Shown here piece after piece: positions 7,746-16,501 of a stretch of DNA of 64,000 nucleotides (its first letter is position 1; each line of letters opens with the position of its first letter). Made by a program: the position numbers and the translations under genes. Source of the stretch: Mesorhizobium sp. GbtcB19 (lineage in GTDB: Bacteria > Pseudomonadota > Alphaproteobacteria > Rhizobiales > Rhizobiaceae); contig NZ_JAGXJY010000018.1 of the NCBI RefSeq assembly GCF_019091085.1, forward strand, positions 1 to 64,000, given 5' to 3'. The notes beneath the pieces were generated by a model. The model was given only the letters and a program-made list of their open reading frames with translations. It made no database searches and was not told the origin of the DNA.

Positions 7746-9668
7746 TTACAGCTTCAGGTCGAAGTTGATCTTGAAGGTGTGTGCCTGCGCGTCCTTGGCG
7801 ATCTGGCCGGAATAAGAGGCGCCGAGGGTTGCCGTGGGCGACAGGAGAACATCGAACCCGGCTTCCACCGCCAGCGCGTCCCTCGCAATCGGCACGCCGG
7901 CGCTGGCGAAGGACGCTCCGGTGTTGAAGGTGAGCGTCGTCGCCGGTTGGACGTCGCCATAGGCGTGCTGCCAGCCCAGCATGCCATGCAAGGCCGTCAT
8001 GCCCGTTCCGAGCCGTGTCGAGGCGCGCAGGCCCAGCGTCGAGAAGGTGTTTTCGGTCGACGCGCCCTGACTGGTCAAGGCCGACGTGGTGCCGCCGGTC
8101 TCAGCAAAGCCGTCCGTGTCGAGATGGACATAGGCCAGATTGGCGAAGGGTTCGAACGCGCCCAGGCTCGTGTCGAACTTGTAGGCGAGCTCGCTGAAAG
8201 CCTGCGCCGTCTCGGCCTTGTAACTCGCCGACAACGACTCGCTGAAGGCCGGGAAGACGACATTGCGCCGGACATCGATGTCGTGCCAGCCATAGATGGC
8301 GCCGGCCCGGAAACCGAGATCTCCCCATTGCGTGCCGGCATAGAGGCCGAGATCGTAATTGTCGCTGGAGCCTGAGGACGCGCGATCGGTGACGTCGAAA
8401 TTGGTGCGGCTGTAGCCGGCAAGCACGCCAAGCCGCCAGCTTGCGACCGGAATGTCGGCGCCGCTGACGAAACCGGCGGTGGTGCGGTCGAAGCCGGCGG
8501 CATCGCCCGAGCCGCTCGCATTGCCAGTCATGGCGAGCGCCTCGCTCCAGATCACTATACCATCGGCCGTGGCGGGGGCCGCATGCAGGCCCGTGGCGTC
8601 GATGGCCGCGGTGGTCAAGGACACGTCGTCCGCATCGAACGCCGAACGGAGTCGGCGGTTTGCCGAATCCCGGGCGAAACGGCTGTCGTCGACAAGCGCG
8701 CCCATGATGTCGGCATGGACCTCGCCCGACAGCGCGTTTCCGTAGGGGCGCAGATAGCGGTAGAAGCCGACGGCCTCCTCGTTCGGATTCCCCTCCAGCG
8801 CTTCCCGGTTGAGGATGTACATCGACCAGCCGTCCTTGGTCATGTTGAAGGACAGACCTTCGATCTCCTGCTCGCGGCCGATCTTCAGGTTGCCCAGATT
8901 CTCGACTTCACCGGTCTTGAGGTTCGCCCGGTAGATGATCTTGTCGTCATTGTCGGTGGAAAAATACATCCAGCCGTCCAGCAGCTTGCCGCCCTGCGCC
9001 TGGTCGATGGTGTGCGACAGCGGGATGTATTCCTTGAAACTCCAGTCGGCGAGGTTGTAGACCGCGATTTCGGTCGCGTTCTCATAGGCCATGCCATAGC
9101 CGAGGCCATTCTTGGCATCGACGGCCACCCAGCTGGCGATGTCGTGGGTGCCGTGCGGCGGATTGAGCGCAAAGGCCTGGCCGGTGAAGCTCAAATCGCT
9201 CGCACGATAGACCGCGAACACCGGATTCTCATACTTGCCGCCGGTGACCGGATCGCGATTGCTGGAATCGAGCGAGATGTAGAGATAGCCGTCCGCGTAA
9301 TCGATATCGCCGATATGGTTGAGCCCGATATCGGAATATTGCGACGGCAGCTTGAGGACATCCGGGATCGCCGGAGAGACATGCAGGCTGGGGTTATAGT
9401 TCTTGTCGGTGCGCTCCAGCACATTGGTGCCGGAGAAATACCAGTTCGTTCCGTCTGTCGTAACACCCTGCTGCTTGGAGACGATCGCGTCGCCCGTGAA
9501 GGTCGTCTTCTCGACCATGATCCACGGTTCCACGGCAAAGGCCGGCGCCGACGCCATTGCGAGAGCTCCGGACACCAAGAGGCAGGAGGCCGTGACTTTG
9601 GGGATGCAAGCCATCGCCGTTCGCTTCGCGGCGGCCTGGCTGGCGCAGTTAATCATCAAGGAAGACAT
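7746..9668 (-). CDS. autotransporter with a beta-propeller-like passenger
   Basis: 640 residues. A signal peptide (about 1-45, ending APAFAVEP) leads to a passenger of about 300 residues with repeated propeller-like strands (DGTNWYFSG, IDYADGYLYISLD, LLDGWMYFSTDNDDK, KDGWSMYILNRE). From about residue 375 to the end is an autotransporter beta-barrel domain (WRLGVLAGYSR, GLYAGTQWGDLGFRAG, FEPFANLAYVHLD, GLRAST). The last residues are FKINFDLKL, ending in Leu rather than the usual Phe/Trp. I used the ATG at 9668, preceded by AGGAA; the frame extends to 9719. Exported to the outer membrane; substrate of the passenger unknown. Confidence 0.8.
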   Translation of the reverse strand: MSSLMINCASQAAAKRTAMACIPKVTASCLLVSGALAMASAPAFAVEPWIMVEKTTFTGDAIVSKQQGVTTDGTNWYFSGTNVLERTDKNYNPSLHVSPAIPDVLKLPSQYSDIGLNHIGDIDYADGYLYISLDSSNRDPVTGGKYENPVFAVYRASDLSFTGQAFALNPPHGTHDIASWVAVDAKNGLGYGMAYENATEIAVYNLADWSFKEYIPLSHTIDQAQGGKLLDGWMYFSTDNDDKIIYRANLKTGEVENLGNLKIGREQEIEGLSFNMTKDGWSMYILNREALEGNPNEEAVGFYRYLRPYGNALSGEVHADIMGALVDDSRFARDSANRRLRSAFDADDVSLTTAAIDATGLHAAPATADGIVIWSEALAMTGNASGSGDAAGFDRTTAGFVSGADIPVASWRLGVLAGYSRTNFDVTDRASSGSSDNYDLGLYAGTQWGDLGFRAGAIYGWHDIDVRRNVVFPAFSESLSASYKAETAQAFSELAYKFDTSLGAFEPFANLAYVHLDTDGFAETGGTTSALTSQGASTENTFSTLGLRASTRLGTGMTALHGMLGWQHAYGDVQPATTLTFNTGASFASAGVPIARDALAVEAGFDVLLSPTATLGASYSGQIAKDAQAHTFKINFDLKL

Positions 9669-9880
9669 TCTGTCGCGTTCCTGTTGTATGGCTCGTCGAC
9701 AAAATTGCGCGCACGACATCGAGCGACGACGGGAGGCGCCGCCGGCGATGTCAGAAGCCCAGATTTTTGTGGTTCTTCAGGTGCGGTTGCGCGGAATTTT
9801 GTCGATCGGCTCTGGCTGCTTGTTCAACGGTGTGCTTACTAGGGAGCGCACGTGACAATCGTATGAATAATGGGAATAGT

Positions 9881-10651
9881 ATGAAGATTAATCCCAGCCG
9901 CCCCCGGATGCTCCGGATGGCGCCGTTCATGGCCGGCTCGTCGCATACCGGCTTGCATGGCAGGCTTCTCAACGAGATCGGCCAAAGCATCGTCAGCGGC
10001 GAATTCACGCCCGGCGACCAGCTGCCGAACGGCGATGACTGGAGCGCCTCCTACGGCGCCAGCCGCACCGGCCTGCGCGAAGTCATCAAGGTTCTCGCCG
10101 GCAAGGGCATGGTGGAGATGCGCCCGCGAACCGGAACGCGGGTGCGCCCGCGCCGGGACTGGAATTTCCTTGATCCGGACGTGCTGATGTGGCGGTTCGG
10201 ACCGCGAGCGACGGTCGAGGATGCGCGCTCGCTATTCGAGCTGCGCCGCGCGATCGAGCCCATGGCCGGGGCGTTGGCGGCCGAACGCGCCGCGCCTGAG
10301 CAGATAGCGGAGCTGTGGGCAATTCTGGACGAGATGGAAAATGCCGGCGACGACGGGGAACGCTTCGCTGTCCCCGACCTCGCCTTCCATCAGTCCATCC
10401 TCCACATGTCCGGGAACGAGCTGATCGGCTCGCTGGCGGCGCTGATCGAGACGGCGCTGGTGATCAGTTTCCGGCTTTCGGACGACAATCCGGCTGGACA
10501 GAGCCATTCCTTGAGGCTGCATCGGGAGATCGCCGAGAACATCGAGAAGCGCGATCCGGCAGCCACCAGCAAGGCCCTGATCGTTCTGCTGGACGGAGCC
10601 GAGGAGGATGTGCGGCTTTCGCTCGCAGCCAGGCAGGGCAGCCGGAAATAG
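9881..10651 (+). CDS. FadR-type GntR transcriptional regulator
   Basis: 256 residues from the ATG at 9881 (ATG at 9863 is the alternative; neither has a strong ribosome binding site). The N-terminal winged helix is visible in GRLLNEIGQSIVSGEFTPGDQLP and SRTGLREVIKVLAGKGMVEMRPRTGTRV. The C-terminal FCD ligand-binding domain has ELRRAIEPMAGALAAERA and the metal-site DLAFHQSILHMSGN and HREIAENI. FadR-type regulators sense organic or sugar acids. It is divergent from the autotransporter gene and upstream of fba, from which it is separated by a terminator. Confidence 0.87.
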   Translation: MKINPSRPRMLRMAPFMAGSSHTGLHGRLLNEIGQSIVSGEFTPGDQLPNGDDWSASYGASRTGLREVIKVLAGKGMVEMRPRTGTRVRPRRDWNFLDPDVLMWRFGPRATVEDARSLFELRRAIEPMAGALAAERAAPEQIAELWAILDEMENAGDDGERFAVPDLAFHQSILHMSGNELIGSLAALIETALVISFRLSDDNPAGQSHSLRLHREIAENIEKRDPAATSKALIVLLDGAEEDVRLSLAARQGSRK

Positions 10652-10744
10652 CGCCAACGCGCCTCCTACAGGCTGTAACAAGAATTGCGCCGGACAGGTC
10701 TGCGGACTGTTGCGATCCGGCCGGATTCCGGCCAGAAGCAACGG

Positions 10745-10768
10745 GGCCGCCCGACCGAGCGGCCTTTT
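10745..10768 (+). terminator. Rho-independent terminator of the GntR gene
   Basis: GGCCGC (10745-10750) / GCGGCC (10759-10764) with an 8-base loop, followed directly by TTTT. It lies between the regulator and fba, so fba needs its own promoter or read-through. A second small palindrome, CCGGCCGGATTCCGG, lies just upstream near 10717. Confidence 0.7.
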
Positions 10769-10805
10769 CAAACACGGGCTCGAACCAGATACGGGAGACT
10801 ACTCG

Positions 10806-11870
10806 TTGGCTCGCATCACACTGAGACAATTGCTCGACCACGCCGCCGAACATGGCTATGGCGTGCCTGCCTTCAACATGAACAATATGGAACAGGGCCT
10901 CGCCATCATGGAGGCTGCCGAGGAGACCAAGTCGCCGGTCATCCTGCAGGCCAGCCGCGGCGCCCGAGCCTATGCCAATGACGTGGTGCTGGCCAAGCTG
11001 ATCGACGCGCTGGTCGAGATCCATCCCGACATCCCGGTCTGCATGCATCTCGACCACGGCAACAACGAAGCGACCTGCGTCACCGCGATCCAGTACGGCT
11101 TCACCTCGGTGATGATGGACGGCTCGCTCAAGGAGGACGGCAAGTCGCCGGCCGACTACGCCTATAATTCCGGCATCACGCGGCGCGTCGTCGACATGGC
11201 GCATTGGGGCGGCGTGTCGGTGGAAGGCGAGATCGGCGTGCTCGGTTCGCTGGAGAGCGGCGGCGGCGAGCAGGAAGACGGCCACGGCGTCGAAGGCGCG
11301 ATCAGCCACGACCAGCTTTTGACCGATCCCGAACAGGCTGTGCAGTTCGTCAAGGACACGCATGTCGACGCGCTGGCGGTTGCCATGGGCACCAGCCACG
11401 GCGCCTATAAATTCTCGCGCAAGCCTGACGGCGCGGTGCTGGCGATGAACGTCATCGAGGAGATCCACCGCCGCTTGCCCAATATGCATCTGGTCATGCA
11501 TGGCTCGTCCTCGGTGCCGGAGGACCTGCAGGAGATCATCAACAAATATGGCGGCCAGATGAAGCCGACCTGGGGCGTGCCGGTGGAAGAGATCCAGCGC
11601 GGCATCAAGCATGGCGTGCGCAAGATCAATATCGACACCGACAACCGCATGGCGCTGACCGGCGCGATCCGCAAGGTGCTGACCGAGAACCCGTCGGAGT
11701 TCGATCCGCGCAAATACCTGACGCCGGCGATGGCGGCGATGCGGAAGCTCTGCAAACAGCGCTTCGAGGAGTTCGGCACCGCCGGCAACGCCCAGAAGAT
11801 CAAGCCGCTGCCGGTCTCGGAAATGGCCAAGCGCTACAAGTCGGGCAGCCTCGACCCGAAATTCGGCTGA
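10806..11870 (+). CDS. fba: class II fructose-bisphosphate aldolase
   Basis: 354 residues, typical of the class II Calvin-cycle subtype. It reversibly cleaves fructose-1,6-bisphosphate into dihydroxyacetone phosphate and glyceraldehyde-3-phosphate with a Zn ion. Visible: VPAFNMNNMEQ, the metal/catalytic CMHLDHGN, VMMDGS, VEGEIGVLGS, MGTSHGAYKF, LVMHGSSSVP and KINIDTDNRMA. Start is TTG at 10806 with GGGAG nine bases upstream; no in-frame ATG fits the family N-terminus (MARITLRQLLDHAAEHGYGV). It stands alone rather than in a cbb operon, so its role is probably gluconeogenic/Entner-Doudoroff related. Confidence 0.93.
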   Translation: MARITLRQLLDHAAEHGYGVPAFNMNNMEQGLAIMEAAEETKSPVILQASRGARAYANDVVLAKLIDALVEIHPDIPVCMHLDHGNNEATCVTAIQYGFTSVMMDGSLKEDGKSPADYAYNSGITRRVVDMAHWGGVSVEGEIGVLGSLESGGGEQEDGHGVEGAISHDQLLTDPEQAVQFVKDTHVDALAVAMGTSHGAYKFSRKPDGAVLAMNVIEEIHRRLPNMHLVMHGSSSVPEDLQEIINKYGGQMKPTWGVPVEEIQRGIKHGVRKINIDTDNRMALTGAIRKVLTENPSEFDPRKYLTPAMAAMRKLCKQRFEEFGTAGNAQKIKPLPVSEMAKRYKSGSLDPKFG

Positions 11871-11898
11871 GCCATCCATTCGCGCGACTTGTCGCGGA

Positions 11899-11927
11899 AA
11901 CGCCGCCGAAAGCTATTCGGCGGCGTT
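11899..11927. terminator. bidirectional terminator overlapping the vWA gene end
   Basis: Perfect 12-bp stem AACGCCGCCGAA / TTCGGCGGCGTT with a 5-base loop, between fba and the convergent vWA operon. The stop codon of the vWA gene (11913-11915) lies within the loop, so the hairpin includes the gene's last codons. Confidence 0.75.
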
Positions 11928-13148
11928 CGGCGTTTCAGCGTCGGCGCGGATGAGCTTGATGTCGGCGCCTGCCGCCCAGGCGCCTATGTCCTCGCGGCGC
12001 AGCGCCGCCGCCATCATGTCCGGAAAATGGTCCGGCGTGCAGGCAAAGACCGGAATGCCCAATGCGGCGACCGACCCGGCCATCGACGGATCGTAGCCCG
12101 GACGGCCCTGGTCGGTGAGCGCCAGGAGCACGATCACGTTGACGCCCGACCGCACGAGCGTGGCCAGCCTTTGCAGCAGCTCCTTGCCGTTGCCGCCTTC
12201 GTAGAGGTCGGTGATCAGCACGAAATGCGCCTTGGTCGGCCGCTCGATGCGCTCGGCGCAATAGGCGACCGCCTGGTTGATGTCGGTGCCACCGCCGAGT
12301 TGCACGCCGAACAGCACTTCGACCGGATCGCTGAGCTCTTCCGTCAGGTCGACGATGGCGGTGTCGAAGCAAACTAGTTTTGTCCGCACCACAGGCAGCG
12401 AGGCCATCACCGCGGCGAAGATCGAAGCGTAGATGACCGAGCTTGCCATCGAGCCGGACTGGTCGACGCAGAGCGTCACCTCGTCGAGGTCGACAAGCCG
12501 GCGCTGGCGGCGCATGAAGCCGACCAGCTTTTCCGGCACGACGGTCTTGTGGTCCGGCTGGTAGTGGCGAAGGTTCGCCGTGATGGTGCGCGGCCAGTCG
12601 ATGTCGCGCTGGCGCGGCCGGTTGGTGCGCCGCGACTTATCGAGCGCGCCGCGGATCGCCTCGGCGGTCTTCTGCTCCAGGCGCTGCATCAGCTTGGCGA
12701 CGATCTCGGCAATGATCGAGCGGGCGATGTCCTTGGTCTTGTCCGGCATCGCCGAACGCAGCGAGATCAGGTCGGCCACGAGATTGACGTCGGCCTCGAT
12801 CGCCTTGAGGAATTCCGGCTCCATCAGCATCTGCTTCAGGTTCAGTCGCTCGAAGGCGTCCTTCTGCACGACCTGGACGACCTGCTCGGGGAAGAAGGAG
12901 CGGATGTCGCCCATCCATTGCGCGACGCGCGGCGCCGAACGGCCAAGCCCGCCACGCCGCTTGCGCGGGTCGCCGGCGGTGTCGCCGCTGCCGTCGCCAT
13001 AGAGCGCGTCGAGCGCCGCCGACAGTTTTCGGTCCTCGGCCGACAGCGCCGACGATGTCTCGTCATCGGCGCCGATCGCCAGACGCCAGCGGCGCTCGCG
13101 ATTATCGGTGGTCGGATCGAGGTCCGGATCGGTCACGTCGTCAGTCAT
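11913..13148 (-). CDS. vWA-domain protein of a YehP-like MoxR system
   Basis: 411 residues. The N-terminal 200 are helical and charged. The vWA domain (about 222-400) has an intact metal site: D229-Q-S231-G-S233, GGGTDI with Thr288, and LITDLYEG. vWA proteins of this kind partner a MoxR AAA+ ATPase, bridging it to a client. Last gene of the five-gene operon; its ATG overlaps the end of the DUF5682 gene by 8 bases. It corresponds in position and type to E. coli YehP. No signal peptide, so cytoplasmic. Confidence 0.87.
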   Translation of the reverse strand: MTDDVTDPDLDPTTDNRERRWRLAIGADDETSSALSAEDRKLSAALDALYGDGSGDTAGDPRKRRGGLGRSAPRVAQWMGDIRSFFPEQVVQVVQKDAFERLNLKQMLMEPEFLKAIEADVNLVADLISLRSAMPDKTKDIARSIIAEIVAKLMQRLEQKTAEAIRGALDKSRRTNRPRQRDIDWPRTITANLRHYQPDHKTVVPEKLVGFMRRQRRLVDLDEVTLCVDQSGSMASSVIYASIFAAVMASLPVVRTKLVCFDTAIVDLTEELSDPVEVLFGVQLGGGTDINQAVAYCAERIERPTKAHFVLITDLYEGGNGKELLQRLATLVRSGVNVIVLLALTDQGRPGYDPSMAGSVAALGIPVFACTPDHFPDMMAAALRREDIGAWAAGADIKLIRADAETPNAAE

Positions 13149-15399
13149 GGTTGGCCTCTCCCGCGAGCAACTTGCCGAGGAGGCCAAAATGCCTGCGCCA
13201 TGCCGCGCCGCCATCCGGCGCCGGCGTGAGCCCGGCGGGTAGTCTGGCTCCTTTGCCAAGCACGGCCTCGATCAGGCGGCGGCGCTCCATGCTGTCGAGG
13301 TTGGAGAAGACGCGGCGCAGCAGCGGCAGATGCGCCACGAATGCCTCCTCGTCGAGCGAGGCCAGCCAGGCATCGACGGCGCCGCGCAAACCCTCGTCAT
13401 AGATCAGCCGCTGGCCGGCGCCGCTGAAGAAACCTTCGAAGAAGGCAGCGGCATCGAGAACGGGCGTTCCAGGCGACAGGCGCTTTGCCAGAAGGTCGGC
13501 GGTCTCATCCGCCGAGAGCCGGCCTGCTTCGTAAAGAAGATGCGCTGCGCAGCCGGCGACGAGCGCCGTGGAACGCGACGAATCCAGCACGGCCGCCAAC
13601 CCGTTGCGCCATGCCTCCAGAACATGCTCGTCGGCTTCCACCAGCTTGATCGCCGCGTCGGCCTTGCGCAGTGCTGTCATCAGTGCCGCGGCGGCCTGGG
13701 CGTCGAGGTCGCGCGCGGCGTAAGGCAGCGCGATAGAGCCTTCGATGATCAGCCGTTCCAGCAGGCCGGCAAGCCGCTCGGTTTCGGTTTTGCGGGCTTC
13801 GCCGTAGCGGATGATGTCGGCCAGCGGCGGCACCGAGGCCAGCAGTTCCAGGCACTCGCTGCTGTGCGCCGCCTTTTCCTCGAGTGCCGCAAGGCCGGCC
13901 GCGGATGCCTCGCTCAATGCCGCGGTGATCGCGCTCTGGACCAGCGCGGCAAGCGCATCGAGTGTAGCCGCAGCGCCGATCATCTGGATCAGCCGGCCAT
14001 TGGCGGCCTTCTCGATGGTCGGCCCATAAACCAGGTTCTCCACAAGGCGGACGGCATATTCCGGCTGCCAGGCCAGCATCCAGCGCTCGCGGAACGTGCC
14101 GCGGCTGCGCCCGACATCGGTCAGCCTGCCCCAGTTCACGCCGAGCACATTCAGCCGGTGCAGCAATGTCGAGCGGAAGAGCCCGCTCTCGCTGCGCAGG
14201 TCGACGGAAAGTTCCCGCTCGAGCGCTTCCGGCTTCAGCCGCGCGGCCTTCTGGTTGCGCTGCAAATCGTCGATCAGCGGCGCGAGCGGCGTGTCAGGTG
14301 GAATCTCGCCGACATCTGCGCCGAGCAGCAGCTCGGCCTCGACCATCTTCCACAGCAAGGCCTCGCCGTTGAAAAGCGCCGAGATCGAGGCATCGCGCAA
14401 TTCCTCGAAGCCCGGCTTCGGCCGCTCGCGGATGGCGGCGAGCGCGCGCGCCAGACGTTCCGCCTCGATCAGAGAGGCGGTCGAGATCATGTGGCCCTTC
14501 GCCCGCAGCACCGTGGCGATCCGCGCCAGCCACAGGATAGAGGCGTCGTCCTGCCCGCGCGTTTGCCACAGATGCTTGCACCAGCCGGGCGCGACAACGC
14601 CGGCGCCATAGCCATAGCCCAGCGCCAGGCGCGGCCCGGTCCATGGCGCAAAGGTCATCGTGGTCTTGCGACGGCCGATGCCCTTGAGCAGCGCCTGGTC
14701 GCTCTTTTGCGTATGCGTCGCCTGCAAGGCCGGCACATGCCAAGCGCCGCAGACGACGGCCAGCGGGCCGTCGAATTCTTTCCGAGCGGCGGCGATCTCG
14801 AGCCGCATATGCGCCTCGCGCATGCCCTCGAATTTGGCGATCGCGCCTTCGCCCTCGCGCAGCGTCGTCATCGCGTCGGCGATGGCCGCGAAAATCGGGC
14901 CGGGTTCGGGATTCTGCTCGATGATGTCCGACCACCAGCTCTCGCCATCCTCATAGCCCGCGGCCCGCGCCAGGGTGCCGATCGGATCCTGGATGCGCGT
15001 GGGTTCGTCGCCTTGCTCTTCCGTTACTTCCGCCTCGGCCGCTTCAATGTCCGCTGCCCCTTCAGCCGCCTTCTCGGCCAGCCGCGCGGCCGACGGCAGA
15101 TCGATGAAGCGCAGCGCCGCCTTGTTGGCGACGGCCCAGAGTGCGGCCTGATATTCCGGTGAGAATTCGGCGAACGGCCAGAAGCTGGTCGCCGCGGGAT
15201 CGTCCTCCGGATAGCAAAGCAGCGCCACCGGCGGCCTCATATCGGGGCTGGCGAGCAGAGGCAGCAGCGGCGAGGCATCGACCGGCCCCTCGATCAGCAC
15301 GGCGACGGGCTGCAATTCCCGCAACGCCCTGACCAGGCTCTCGGCGGAGCCCGGGCCGTGATGGCGAATGCCGAAATAGCTGATGCCGCTCTGCGCCAT
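13141..15399 (-). CDS. DUF5682 protein (YehM-like)
   Basis: 752 residues. Starts with GISYFGIRHHGPGSAESLVRALRELQP, followed by VLIEGPVDASPLLPLLAS and, near residues 215-225, AVVCGAWHVPAL, features of the DUF5682 family (E. coli YehM type). The remainder is a long helical region without recognisable motifs. The function is not known; the N-terminal His/Glu pattern resembles TraB/PrgY-like folds (IRHHGPGS, CGAWH), which is a loose comparison. Overlaps the vWA gene by 8 bases and lies 3 bases after the MoxR gene. Confidence 0.8.
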   Translation of the reverse strand: MAQSGISYFGIRHHGPGSAESLVRALRELQPVAVLIEGPVDASPLLPLLASPDMRPPVALLCYPEDDPAATSFWPFAEFSPEYQAALWAVANKAALRFIDLPSAARLAEKAAEGAADIEAAEAEVTEEQGDEPTRIQDPIGTLARAAGYEDGESWWSDIIEQNPEPGPIFAAIADAMTTLREGEGAIAKFEGMREAHMRLEIAAARKEFDGPLAVVCGAWHVPALQATHTQKSDQALLKGIGRRKTTMTFAPWTGPRLALGYGYGAGVVAPGWCKHLWQTRGQDDASILWLARIATVLRAKGHMISTASLIEAERLARALAAIRERPKPGFEELRDASISALFNGEALLWKMVEAELLLGADVGEIPPDTPLAPLIDDLQRNQKAARLKPEALERELSVDLRSESGLFRSTLLHRLNVLGVNWGRLTDVGRSRGTFRERWMLAWQPEYAVRLVENLVYGPTIEKAANGRLIQMIGAAATLDALAALVQSAITAALSEASAAGLAALEEKAAHSSECLELLASVPPLADIIRYGEARKTETERLAGLLERLIIEGSIALPYAARDLDAQAAAALMTALRKADAAIKLVEADEHVLEAWRNGLAAVLDSSRSTALVAGCAAHLLYEAGRLSADETADLLAKRLSPGTPVLDAAAFFEGFFSGAGQRLIYDEGLRGAVDAWLASLDEEAFVAHLPLLRRVFSNLDSMERRRLIEAVLGKGARLPAGLTPAPDGGAAWRRHFGLLGKLLAGEANHD

Positions 15400-15402
15400 G
15401 GC

Positions 15403-16482
15403 TCAGATGGCCGCGTTGAGCGCCGCGTAGTAGCCGGCATAGTCCGGCCGCTTCTTCAGCACCGTCTCCAGATATTCCTCCAGCACGACCTTGTCCTGCA
15501 CCGGGTCCTTGACGATGGCGCCGACGAGGCTTGGTGCCAGGCCTTCGGCATGCAGCTTGCCATCGTCGAACCATGCCGCCTGGCTGAGGCCGCTGACCAT
15601 GGTGGCGATGGCCTCGGCGGTGGAGAGCGAGCCCGACGGCGTCTTCAGTGTCACCTTGCCGTCGGCGGTGGCACCGGAGCGCAGTTCGCGGAAAATGGTG
15701 AGCACGCGGGCGATCTCCTCGCCGACATTCTTCGGCACCGGCAGGTCCAGCCCGCCGGCCATCTCGCCGACACGGCGGGAGACGATCGAGACCTCTTCCG
15801 CCATATCGTCCGGCAAAGGCAGCACCACGACATTGAAGCGCCGCTTCAGCGCCGAGGAGAGCTCGTTGACGCCCTTGTCACGGTTGTTGGCGGTGGCGAT
15901 GATGTTGAACCCGCGCTGCGCATAGATCGAGGTGTTCAGTTCCGGCACCGGCATCATCTTTTCCGACAACACGGTGATCAGCGTGTCCTGCACGTCCGAG
16001 CCCATGCGCGTCAGCTCTTCCAGACGGCAGAGCTTGCCGTCCTGCATGGCGCGGTAGAGCGGCGTCGGCACCAGTGCCTCCTGGCTCGGCCCCTTTGCCA
16101 GAAGCTGCGCATAGTTCCAGCCATAGCGGATCTGGTTCTCGTCGGTGCCGGCGGTGCATTGCACGACCAGCGTCGAATTGCCCATGATGGCGCCGGCGAG
16201 ATGTTCCGACACCCAGGATTTCGCCGTTCCGGGAACGCCGAGCAGAAGCAGCGCCCGGTCGGTCGCCAGCGTGGCGACCGCCGTTTCCATCAATTGCCGG
16301 CGGCCGACATATTTCGGTGAGATCACCGTGCCGTCGCTGGCCTTGCCACCCATCAGATAGGTGAGCACGGCCCTGGGCGACAGACTCCAGCCGGCTGGCT
16401 TCTGGCGGTCGTCGCCGCGCGCCAGCGCCTGCAGTTCGGCGGCATAGACCTGTTCGGCCGGAAGGCGGATGGCTGCGTTCAT
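15403..16482 (-). CDS. MoxR-family AAA+ ATPase (YehL-like)
   Basis: 359 residues. Walker A GVPGTAKS (82-89), sensor-1 IIATANNRD (about 195-202), arginine finger region ALKRRFN (211-217). The Walker B position reads KLCRLEELTR, with Glu-Glu (155-156) in place of the usual Asp-Glu. MoxR ATPases act as remodelling chaperones with vWA partners; this operon pairing (DUF5682, vWA, SWIM) matches the YehL subfamily. It has its own start 19 bases after the DUF5691 gene and shares one transcript. Confidence 0.85.
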   Translation of the reverse strand: MNAAIRLPAEQVYAAELQALARGDDRQKPAGWSLSPRAVLTYLMGGKASDGTVISPKYVGRRQLMETAVATLATDRALLLLGVPGTAKSWVSEHLAGAIMGNSTLVVQCTAGTDENQIRYGWNYAQLLAKGPSQEALVPTPLYRAMQDGKLCRLEELTRMGSDVQDTLITVLSEKMMPVPELNTSIYAQRGFNIIATANNRDKGVNELSSALKRRFNVVVLPLPDDMAEEVSIVSRRVGEMAGGLDLPVPKNVGEEIARVLTIFRELRSGATADGKVTLKTPSGSLSTAEAIATMVSGLSQAAWFDDGKLHAEGLAPSLVGAIVKDPVQDKVVLEEYLETVLKKRPDYAGYYAALNAAI

Positions 16483-16501
16483 GCGATCTTCTCCGGGTTG
16501 A

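Noticed and set aside
10806..11870. fba as the methylthioribulose-phosphate aldolase of a salvage shunt with mtnKA
   Set aside because: The protein is a standard class II fructose-bisphosphate aldolase by its motifs, 4 kb from mtnA and in a separate transcript.
13330..15162. 610-codon + strand frame opposite the DUF5682 gene
   Set aside because: Antisense of a gene with good family landmarks; no ribosome binding site or domain.
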